A DNA stretch of 5,504 nucleotides from Candidatus Dadabacteria bacterium (GTDB lineage Bacteria; Bdellovibrionota_C; UBA2361; J135): NCBI GenBank assembly GCA_003694225.1, contig RFKT01000245.1, forward strand, positions 1 through 5,504. Direction: 5' to 3'. Made by a program: the position numbers and the translations under genes. The notes beneath the pieces are model-generated. The model ran no database searches, was not told the origin of the DNA, and worked only from the letters and a program-made list of their open reading frames with translations. Shown here in pieces: positions 1 through 5,504 of this stretch; position 1 is the stretch's first letter; each line of letters starts with the position of its first letter.

Positions 1-6
1 TAGAAA

Positions 7-11
7 TCCTT
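7..11 (-). promoter_or_regulatory. Shine-Dalgarno of the next gene (probably rplB)
   Basis: AAGGA follows directly on the rplW stop codon, leaving 6 nt (TTTCTA) to the window edge. The next start codon must therefore lie at or just past position 1. By S10 operon order it should be rplB (L2), but no coding sequence is visible. Confidence 0.65.
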
Positions 12-12
12 C

Positions 13-324
13 TTACAAGCCCTCAACTATATCTATCTTATCGCCGGGTTTTAACCACACTATCGCCTTCTTATAATCCCTACGCTTTCCGATATCCCTT
101 CCCCTACGTTTGACCTTCCCGCGCACATTAATAGTATTTATCTTAACCACAGAAACCCGGAAGGCCTTCTCTACAGATCTCTTAATATCTGTTTTAGTAG
201 CCCTTTTATCAACTCGAAACACATACTGCCCAAGTTCGCCCATACGCGTTGTCTTCTCAGTCAAAACAGCACCGAGAATACACCCATAACTCTTGGTATC
301 TGCTCTCATTTTACTGTTATCCAT
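13..324 (-). CDS. rplW: 50S ribosomal protein L23
   Basis: 23S rRNA-binding protein at the tunnel exit, docking site for trigger factor and SRP. Counting from ATG 324 there are 103 residues (E. coli 100). Family features are VLTEKTTR with the conserved Glu23 (equivalent to E. coli Glu18, the trigger-factor contact), the region YVFRVDKRATKTDIKRSVEKAF, NVRGKVKRRGRDIGKRRDYKKA in the basic loop, and the C-terminal strand IVWLKPGDKIDIVEGL. The start is uncertain. ATG 324 has a GAGAG stretch 6 nt upstream (335-331). An in-frame GTG at 348 would add 8 residues, MRRDRESC, with only a poor SD. ATG 309 would give a shorter form, also with a poor SD. ATG 324 fits both SD and family length best. The spacer from rplD is 45 nt with this choice. 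Confidence 0.95.
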   Translation of the reverse strand: MDNSKMRADTKSYGCILGAVLTEKTTRMGELGQYVFRVDKRATKTDIKRSVEKAFRVSVVKINTINVRGKVKRRGRDIGKRRDYKKAIVWLKPGDKIDIVEGL

Positions 325-369
325 ACAACTCTCTCTATCCCTTCTCACACACCATATCTTTCACACAAC

Positions 370-1068
370 TTATGCTGCTTGCTTCTCTTCCGACGAACTG
401 CCCACACTAACTCTCCTTAACAATTTATGAAAATCTTCCTCTTGTATAAGCAAAATTTCATTTCTTAAGAGATCATAGGTATTAACTCCATATGCCCCTT
501 CTATTAAACTTATCCAAGGGATATTCCTAAGCGACCTAATCACTGCATCTTCCCCATTACATACCACCAATACTCTCTCCCCCCTATTTATGCCCAAACA
601 ATCAAGGAACCTAATTCCATCTTTTGTCTTGCCTGTAAGCCCCCTTAATGCGTCTACCACTACTACCTTCTCACAATTAATCCTATCTATCAAAGAGCCC
701 AGTAGAGCAATTTTACGCACCTTTTTCGGAAGTTTGTAGGAATAATCCCTAGGCACTGGTCCATGCACAATACCTCCACCCCTCCACAGCGGTGAGTTTT
801 TGGTTCCAGCCCTTGCTCTACCTGTTTTCTTCTGCCTCCATGGCTTTCTGTCACTATGCGCTAACTCACCCCGCGTTTTAACCTTATGAGTACCTGACCT
901 GCGCTTTGCCCTCTGCCATAGAACCGTTTCATGTATACATCTAGCAAACTTCTGCCACACACGGGGCGTAAGTTCACTGGTCTCTGCTCCACGCAGATCA
1001 CTTACCCGCACCTCGACCTTTCCAACTTCTTCTCCCTGTATGTTCTTCACCACAATCTGCCAATTCAT
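370..1068 (-). CDS. rplD: 50S ribosomal protein L4
   Basis: 23S rRNA-binding protein whose extended loop lines the nascent-peptide tunnel near the macrolide site. The loop is clear: GTHKVKTRGELAH (59-71), RKPWRQKKTGRAR (74-86), SPLWRGGG (92-99), then GPVPRDYSYKLPKKVRKIAL. The C-terminal globular half contains ARNIP-like RNIPWISLIEGAYGVNTYDLL. At 232 residues it is longer than E. coli (201) or B. subtilis (207) L4, through about 11 extra residues before GTHK and a polar tail VGSSSEEKQAA. The normally conserved QKGTGRAR reads QKKTGRAR, a Gly to Lys change at residue 81. The start ATG at 1068 is supported by AGGAG at 1080-1076 with a 7-nt gap. In enterobacteria L4 represses its own operon by binding the S10 leader; no such leader is recognisable here. 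Confidence 0.97.
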   Translation of the reverse strand: MNWQIVVKNIQGEEVGKVEVRVSDLRGAETSELTPRVWQKFARCIHETVLWQRAKRRSGTHKVKTRGELAHSDRKPWRQKKTGRARAGTKNSPLWRGGGIVHGPVPRDYSYKLPKKVRKIALLGSLIDRINCEKVVVVDALRGLTGKTKDGIRFLDCLGINRGERVLVVCNGEDAVIRSLRNIPWISLIEGAYGVNTYDLLRNEILLIQEEDFHKLLRRVSVGSSSEEKQAA

Positions 1069-1075
1069 ATCCGCG

Positions 1076-1080
1076 CTCCT
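1076..1080 (-). promoter_or_regulatory. Shine-Dalgarno of rplD
   Basis: AGGAG within AGAGGAG on the minus strand, 7 nt before ATG 1068, inside the 24-nt rplC-rplD spacer. Confidence 0.8.
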
Positions 1081-1092
1081 CTCTTCCTCAAC

Positions 1093-1824
1093 TTACTGCG
1101 CAACAGCTTTATCATTTCTCTGGACGTCTCCTTCTTGGTTACTATCCGACTTGCCCTCTATTACTCTCGTTCCATCGTACCCTCTCTTTGACCTTCTAAC
1201 CGCAACCAGAGAACCTTTATGTCCCGGAACTGCACCCTTTACGATTATTAAATTATCTTGTTCATCAATTCCCACTACTTCTAAATTGACAACTGTCACC
1301 TGCTCGTTGCCATACCTGCCGGGCATTCTCTTTCCCTTAAGAACCCTTCCGGGAAATTTGCGGCATCCGATCGACCCTACATGCCTAAAGTACTCATGTG
1401 TTCCCCTAGAAGCAGGCTGACCTGACATATTATGCCTTTTCACCACACCTGCAAAACCTCTCCCCTTGCTATTACCTGTTACGTCCACCCTATCTCCCTT
1501 TCTAAATATATCAGTCACATTTAAAACCTGACCAACCTGCACACCCAGCTTATCTACATCACATCTAATTTCCTTCACAAAATAATATGCACCCTGCCCA
1601 GCAGCCCTAAAATGCCCCTTCATGGGTTTATTGACTCGCTGAATCTTCTTACTTTCAAACCCTAGCTGCATTGCTTGATATCCATCTTTTTCTTTTGTTT
1701 TAACCTGCAGAACAACACATGGACCCGCCTTTATAAGTGTTACTGGAACCACTCCCGAACTATCAAACGCTATGGACATTCCAAGCTTCCGCCCAATTAG
1801 TCCTTCTGCATATACCTTATCCAT
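1093..1824 (-). CDS. rplC: 50S ribosomal protein L3
   Basis: Early 50S assembly protein that binds 23S rRNA and sends a long loop towards the peptidyl-transferase centre. The N-terminus GLIGRKLGM (8-16) and the core VDVTGNSKGRGFAGVVKRHN (113-132) are typical. So are the loop GSIGCRKFPGRVLKGKRMPG (150-169) and YGNEQVTVVNLEVV. At 243 residues it is longer than E. coli L3 (209), partly through a polar C-terminal tail at about 216-243. At the position aligning with the E. coli Gln methylated by PrmB (GQNQTPG) this protein has Lys156, so that modification is not expected. The start ATG at 1824 follows GAGAGG at 1840-1835 with a 10-nt gap, a weaker SD than its neighbours have. The stop is TAA. Confidence 0.97.
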   Translation of the reverse strand: MDKVYAEGLIGRKLGMSIAFDSSGVVPVTLIKAGPCVVLQVKTKEKDGYQAMQLGFESKKIQRVNKPMKGHFRAAGQGAYYFVKEIRCDVDKLGVQVGQVLNVTDIFRKGDRVDVTGNSKGRGFAGVVKRHNMSGQPASRGTHEYFRHVGSIGCRKFPGRVLKGKRMPGRYGNEQVTVVNLEVVGIDEQDNLIIVKGAVPGHKGSLVAVRRSKRGYDGTRVIEGKSDSNQEGDVQRNDKAVAQ

Positions 1825-1844
1825 CTCTCACTAGCCTCTCATTA

Positions 1845-2159
1845 TTACTGCAGTTTTATCTCTACATCGATTCCTGTAGACAACTCTAGTTTTCCTAAGT
1901 CATCAATAGTTTGCTGTGTTGGCTCGCGAATATCCAACAGCCGCTTGTGTGTTCTAATCTCAAAATGTTCACGACTACGTTTGTCCACATGGGGAGACCT
2001 ATTGACCGTAAATCGTTCGATCCTAGTTGGCAAGGGCAGGGGGCCGGACACCTTACCCCCTGTCCTCCTAACGATCTGAACAATCTCAGCCACAGCTGAA
2101 TCAAGCGCCTTGTGGTCGTAACCACATAACTTTATGCGTATCTTCTGGCCACCTAACAT
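1845..2159 (-). CDS. rpsJ: 30S ribosomal protein S10 (NusE)
   Basis: Small-subunit head protein that also acts, as NusE, with NusB and NusG in transcription antitermination and transcription-translation coupling. The 104-residue product matches the usual length (E. coli 103). It begins [11 protein letters not shown], carries the S10 signature region [13 protein letters not shown] near residues 34-46, and then the extended loop [20 protein letters not shown] followed by [10 protein letters not shown]. It ends [12 protein letters not shown]. Start choice: ATG at 2159 has AAGGAG at 2171-2166 with a 6-nt gap, whereas an in-frame TTG at 2162 would sit only 3 nt from the SD. It is the first gene of the S10 block, 81 nt after tuf and 20 nt before rplC. 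Confidence 0.97.
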   Translation of the reverse strand: MLGGQKIRIKLCGYDHKALDSAVAEIVQIVRRTGGKVSGPLPLPTRIERFTVNRSPHVDKRSREHFEIRTHKRLLDIREPTQQTIDDLGKLELSTGIDVEIKLQ

Positions 2160-2165
2160 CAATTG

Positions 2166-2171
2166 CTCCTT
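2166..2171 (-). promoter_or_regulatory. Shine-Dalgarno of rpsJ
   Basis: AAGGAG on the minus strand, 6 nt before ATG 2159. The in-frame TTG at 2162 would be only 3 nt away, too close for normal initiation. Confidence 0.85.
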
Positions 2172-2240
2172 CTATAAACAACTAATAGTTATTACAATTA
2201 ACAAGCATTAAGCACCCACCTCAACAAAAGATAGCGCTTA

Positions 2241-3437
2241 CTACTCTATAATGTCTGTAACAACACCTGCACCAACCGTTCTTCCACCTTCTCTAATTGC
2301 AAACCTCACCTGTTTTTCCAATGCTATCGGTTGAATTAGCTCAACCTCCATAGCAACATTATCTCCGGGCATCGCCATCTCAACATTTGGCGGTAGCTTA
2401 ATAGTGCCTGTTACATCAGTAGTTCTAAAGTAGAACTGCGGTCTATAACCATTAAAGAAGGGCTTATGCCTTCCACCTTCAGCCTGAGTTAATATATAGG
2501 CCTCCGCTTTAAACTTTGTATGAGGGGTTATCGTTCCCGGCGCTGCCAAGACCTGACCTCTTTCTACCTCCTCGCGTTTCAAGCCTCTCAGCAGACACCC
2601 TACATTATCACCTGCTCGCCCCTCATCTAGGAGTTTTCTAAACATCTCTACTCCAGTAACAGTAGTCTTTTTAGTTTCCCTTAATCCAACAACCTCTACC
2701 TCATCACCAACCTTCACTACACCCCTCTCTATCCTACCTGTCGCTACTGTTCCTCTTCCCTGAATAGAGAACACATCCTCTATCGGCATCAAGAAAGGCT
2801 TATCAACATCCCTTTCTGGAACCGGAATGTACTCATCAAGTACAGAAAGAAGCTTCTTTATGCTCTGTATTCCTATCTCGCTATCCTCTCCTTGCAGAGC
2901 CTTAAGAGCGCTTCCCTTTACTATAGGAGTATCATCTCCGGGGAATTGATACTGATTGAGGAGATCCCTAACCTCCATTTCTACTAACTCCAACAGCTCT
3001 TCATCATCTACTAGATCAACCTTATTTAGAAAAACTACTATGTATGGAACACCCACTTGACGTGCAAGGAGAATGTGCTCTCTTGTTTGCGGCATGGGTC
3101 CATCAGCAGCGCTAACTACTAATATCGCTCCATCCATCTGCGCCGCACCGGTAATCATATTCTTCACATAGTCTGCGTGTCCCGGACAATCTACGTGAGC
3201 GTAGTGCCTGTTTTCAGTTTCATACTCTACATGCGCACTAGCGATTGTAACGGTCTTGGTCTCATCCCTAACCGTTCCACCTTTTGCAATATCTTTATAT
3301 GAGATCTCCTGCGCTAGGCCCTCTTGAGCCTGAGTCTTAACTATAGCTGCCGTTAGTGTGGTTTTTCCATGGTCAACGTGACCTATTGTACCAACATTCA
3401 CGTGTGGCTTTGTTCTCTCGAATTTTTGCTTAGACAT
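2241..3437 (-). CDS. tuf: Elongation factor Tu
   Basis: GTPase that carries aminoacyl-tRNA to the ribosomal A site in the cytoplasm. The protein has 398 residues (E. coli 394). Visible motifs are the P-loop GHVDHGKTT (19-27), DCPGH with the catalytic His (His87), NKVD (138-141) and GSALKAL (175-181). These are followed by domain II (about 215-305, [12 protein letters not shown]) and domain III ending [18 protein letters not shown] place the start at ATG 3437 because AAGGAG at 3450-3445 lies 7 nt upstream. An in-frame TTG at 3443 would leave only 1 nt after that SD. The switch I stretch (residues 47-66) is not the usual bacterial RGITI form but [13 protein letters not shown], 2 residues longer than in E. 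coli, with the Mg-binding Thr apparently kept as Thr64. I recall this form from planctomycete EF-Tu. The gene lies between fusA and rpsJ, and the stop is TAG. Confidence 0.98.
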   Translation of the reverse strand: MSKQKFERTKPHVNVGTIGHVDHGKTTLTAAIVKTQAQEGLAQEISYKDIAKGGTVRDETKTVTIASAHVEYETENRHYAHVDCPGHADYVKNMITGAAQMDGAILVVSAADGPMPQTREHILLARQVGVPYIVVFLNKVDLVDDEELLELVEMEVRDLLNQYQFPGDDTPIVKGSALKALQGEDSEIGIQSIKKLLSVLDEYIPVPERDVDKPFLMPIEDVFSIQGRGTVATGRIERGVVKVGDEVEVVGLRETKKTTVTGVEMFRKLLDEGRAGDNVGCLLRGLKREEVERGQVLAAPGTITPHTKFKAEAYILTQAEGGRHKPFFNGYRPQFYFRTTDVTGTIKLPPNVEMAMPGDNVAMEVELIQPIALEKQVRFAIREGGRTVGAGVVTDIIE

Positions 3438-3444
3438 AATCAAT

Positions 3445-3450
3445 CTCCTT
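3445..3450 (-). promoter_or_regulatory. Shine-Dalgarno of tuf
   Basis: AAGGAG on the minus strand, 7 nt before ATG 3437. It decides the tuf start in favour of this ATG over the in-frame TTG at 3443. Confidence 0.85.
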
Positions 3451-3488
3451 AAATATTAATAAGAACAATAAAACATTAAACAACAACG

Positions 3489-3517
3489 TTAATAACACAA
3501 ACAAAAATTTACAACAA
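3489..3517 (-). promoter_or_regulatory. Weak promoter candidate upstream of tuf
   Basis: In the AT-rich fusA-tuf spacer, TTGTTG (3517-3512) and TATTAA (3494-3489) on the minus strand are separated by 17 nt, the sigma70 optimum. Transcription would start near 3482, giving a leader of about 45 nt before the tuf ATG. Matches are only 3/6 and 4/6 to consensus, and chance hits are common in such AT-rich sequence. A dedicated tuf promoter would make sense because EF-Tu is needed in large excess over EF-G. Confidence 0.2.
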
Positions 3518-3520
3518 GTG

Positions 3521-5504
3521 CTATCGATTTACTATAGCCTCCTGTATATTAGCAGGAACTGGCGCATAGCACTTAAACTCCATGGTAAAGCTAGCCCTTC
3601 CCTGAGACATAGACCTCAGGTCAGTAGCATAGCCAAACATCTCACTCAGGGGAACCAACGCTCTTACAGCTTGCCCTCCTCCTCTTGGTTCCATACCCTG
3701 AATCTGTCCCCTCCTTCTGTTCAGATCACCTACTATATTACTGACAAAGTCCTCCGGAACGATAACCTCTAGTGACATAATAGGTTCAAGCAACTGCAAA
3801 CCAGCTTTACTACAAGCTTCCTTGATGCACTGGCTTGCAGCAATCCTAAAAGCCATCTCACTGCTATCCACTTCATGGAAGCTACCAAAGAATAAAGTAA
3901 CCTTAATATCTACAACCGGATAGCCAGCAAGCACTCCACCTGCCAAAGCTTCTTCGACCCCCTTTTGAACAGCAGGAATATACTCCTTTGGAATAATACC
4001 TCCCTTAATCTCATCGACAAACTCAAAACCACCACCCGGATCGAGAGGTTCAACCCTGAGGCATACGTGGCCATACTGTCCACGCCCACCTGTCTGTTTA
4101 ACATATTTGGTTTCATGCTCAGCATTTCCAAGAATCGTCTCCCTATAAGCCACCTGTGGCTTGCCCATATTGGTATCTACATTAAACTCTCTCTTTAACC
4201 TGTCCCTTACAACCTCCAGATGTAGCTCACCCATTCCAGAAATAATTGTCTGCCCAGTTTCATGATCTATTGAAAGCCTGAGCGAGGGATCCTCCTTGCT
4301 GAGCTTAGACAATGCTACTCCCAGTTTCTCTTCATCGCTCCTTGTTTTGGGTTCTATAGCCACCGAGATAACGGGATCAGGCGCCTGAATAGCCTCCAAA
4401 AGAATAGGATTATTAGGATCACATAGGGTATCACCCGTAATTGCTTCTTTCATTGCCACCACTGCTCCTATATGACCTGCGTGGATCTCCTTGATCTCCT
4501 CCCGTTTATTGGCATGCATCTTCACCAACCGTCCCACACGCTCGGTTTTCCCCTTTGTGCTGTTCAAGACTGTATCGCCAGTGCGCAACACACCGGAATA
4601 CACCCTGACAAAAGTCAAAACCCCCACATATGGATCTGTGACAACCTTAAACGCCAACGCTGCCAGTGGCTCATCATCATCGGCCCTTCTTATGATCTCT
4701 TTGTCATGATCCTTTGGATCCACCCCTTTTACTGGCGGTATATCTACTGGAGATGGTAGGTAATCAATAACACCATCGAGCAATGGTTGAACACCTTTAT
4801 TTTTAAATGCGCTTCCACAAAATACAGGAAAGGCCTCCCTCGACAAACACAACTTCCTTAATCCCTTTTTAATCTCATCAACTGTCAATTCCTCACCGCT
4901 TAAATACTTGTCCAAAAGTTCTTCATCTGCTTCAGCAACATTTTCAAGGAGAGCCTCCCGGGCCTTTTCAACATCATCCTTATATTCATCAGCAATCTCC
5001 TTAAACTCAAACTTGGCGCCAAGCGAATCGTCTTCATAATAAATAGCTTTCCTCTCTATAATATCGATTACTCCCTCAAATGAACTCTCGGCGCCTATCG
5101 GAAGTTGTACCATAACAGGATTCGCGCCAAGCCTCTCCCTAATGGATTCTACGCTCTTACGAAAGTCTGCTCCTGCTTTATCCATCTTGTTTATAAAGCA
5201 TATCCTTGGAACCCTAAATTTATCTGCTTGACGCCATACGGTCTCTGACTGAGGCTCAACCCCGTTAACAGCATCAAATACAACGATTCCTCCATCCAAC
5301 ACCCTCAGACTCCTTTCCACCTCAATAGTAAAATCAACATGCCCGGGAGTATCTATTATATTAAAGACATGTTTTGGATAGTTCCCCCTTGAACCCGACC
5401 AAAAACACGTGGTAGCCGCAGAAGTAATGGTTATACCTCGCTCCTGCTCAAGCTCCATGTAGTCCATAGTTGCTGCCCCCTCATGAACCTCCCCTATCTT
5501 GTAA
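3521..5504 (-). CDS. fusA: Elongation factor G, 5'-truncated by the window edge
   Basis: Translational GTPase that moves tRNA-mRNA through the ribosome after peptide transfer and, with ribosome recycling factor, splits post-termination ribosomes. The frame stays open to the right edge: upstream of the Met codon at 5467 it reads [12 protein letters not shown], matching E. coli EF-G from about residue 38. That Met is therefore internal, and about 37 residues including the P-loop are missing. In the 660 visible residues I see switch I ERGIT (21-25), G3 DTPGH (51-55), G4 NKMD (105-108), G5 GSAF (230-233), domain II from about 277, GMGELHL in domain III (423-429), the domain IV motif GGRGQYGHV (472-480), the domain IV tip His in [10 protein letters not shown] (about 543), and domain V to a TAG stop at 3521. 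The implied length of about 697 is normal. It looks like the housekeeping EFG I type rather than a specialised paralogue. rpsG and rpsL would be expected upstream. An 83-nt spacer separates it from tuf. Confidence 0.98.
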   Translation of the reverse strand, partial: YKIGEVHEGAATMDYMELEQERGITITSAATTCFWSGSRGNYPKHVFNIIDTPGHVDFTIEVERSLRVLDGGIVVFDAVNGVEPQSETVWRQADKFRVPRICFINKMDKAGADFRKSVESIRERLGANPVMVQLPIGAESSFEGVIDIIERKAIYYEDDSLGAKFEFKEIADEYKDDVEKAREALLENVAEADEELLDKYLSGEELTVDEIKKGLRKLCLSREAFPVFCGSAFKNKGVQPLLDGVIDYLPSPVDIPPVKGVDPKDHDKEIIRRADDDEPLAALAFKVVTDPYVGVLTFVRVYSGVLRTGDTVLNSTKGKTERVGRLVKMHANKREEIKEIHAGHIGAVVAMKEAITGDTLCDPNNPILLEAIQAPDPVISVAIEPKTRSDEEKLGVALSKLSKEDPSLRLSIDHETGQTIISGMGELHLEVVRDRLKREFNVDTNMGKPQVAYRETILGNAEHETKYVKQTGGRGQYGHVCLRVEPLDPGGGFEFVDEIKGGIIPKEYIPAVQKGVEEALAGGVLAGYPVVDIKVTLFFGSFHEVDSSEMAFRIAASQCIKEACSKAGLQLLEPIMSLEVIVPEDFVSNIVGDLNRRRGQIQGMEPRGGGQAVRALVPLSEMFGYATDLRSMSQGRASFTMEFKCYAPVPANIQEAIVNR

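Noticed and set aside
931..1420. Plus-strand open frames at 931-1191 and 1040-1420
   Set aside because: They lie antisense to rplD and rplC, have no family resemblance or clear SD, and are shadows of well-supported ribosomal protein genes.
1895..2125. Minus-strand 76-codon frame inside rpsJ
   Set aside because: It is an alternative frame wholly within rpsJ, whose product is a clear full-length S10.
2203..2241. Possible terminator after tuf
   Set aside because: The only stem is weak (6 bp with a G-U, 18-nt loop) and is not followed by a U-tract; AGCGCT there is merely a self-complementary hexamer.
3518..3772. Plus-strand 84-codon frame over the end of fusA
   Set aside because: It is antisense to conserved EF-G domain V and has no recognisable protein features.
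3910..4759. Other short frames within fusA on both strands
   Set aside because: All overlap conserved EF-G sequence and translate to low-complexity or featureless peptides.
5465..5467. ATG at 5467 as the fusA start
   Set aside because: In-frame codons upstream encode conserved EF-G residues ([11 protein letters not shown]), so this Met is internal and the gene is cut by the window edge.
1..5504. A novel defence, mobile or biosynthetic system
   Set aside because: Both strands are accounted for by six core translation genes in canonical order, with only short spacers and no repeats, integrase or accessory genes.

Overview
This window is a conserved bacterial translation operon, read entirely on the minus strand. 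In transcription order (right to left) it holds fusA (EF-G, 5' end outside the window), tuf (EF-Tu), rpsJ (S10), rplC (L3), rplD (L4) and rplW (L23). A Shine-Dalgarno (SD) sequence for the next gene, presumably rplB (L2), sits at the left edge. This is the classic junction of the str operon (rpsL-rpsG-fusA-tuf) with the S10 operon (rpsJ-rplC-rplD-rplW-rplB...). There are no RNA genes, mobile elements, CRISPR arrays or accessory genes.

The organism is most likely a member of the Planctomycetota. The strongest clue is EF-Tu. The usual bacterial switch I stretch before the Mg-binding threonine (…PEEKARGITI in E. coli) is replaced by the form [17 protein letters not shown], which I recall from planctomycete EF-Tu proteins such as that of Rhodopirellula. 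The AT-leaning composition would suit a lower-GC branch such as the anammox lineage (Brocadiia) or some Phycisphaerae, but this finer placement is a guess.

Layout: fusA fills 3521-5504 and runs off the right edge without its first ~37 codons, so the P-loop is not seen. An 83-nt AT-rich spacer leads to tuf (2241-3437), and an 81-nt spacer leads to rpsJ (1845-2159). From there the genes are tightly packed: 20 nt to rplC (1093-1824), 24 nt to rplD (370-1068) and 45 nt to rplW (13-324). No gene-free stretch exceeds 100 nt and no convincing intrinsic terminator separates the genes. Read-through transcription of the whole block is therefore expected, perhaps helped by a weak promoter candidate before tuf.

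The genes work together in translation. EF-Tu delivers aminoacyl-tRNA and EF-G drives translocation. S10 is a small-subunit head protein and also the antitermination factor NusE. L3, L4 and L23 are early-assembling 50S proteins, L3 and L4 reaching towards the peptidyl-transferase centre and exit tunnel and L23 lying at the tunnel exit.

I found no undescribed system. What merits a second look is protein-level divergence (EF-Tu switch I, the L4 macrolide loop, the L3 tail and its methylation-site region), start-codon choice in three genes, and the absence of a recognisable L4-responsive S10 leader.
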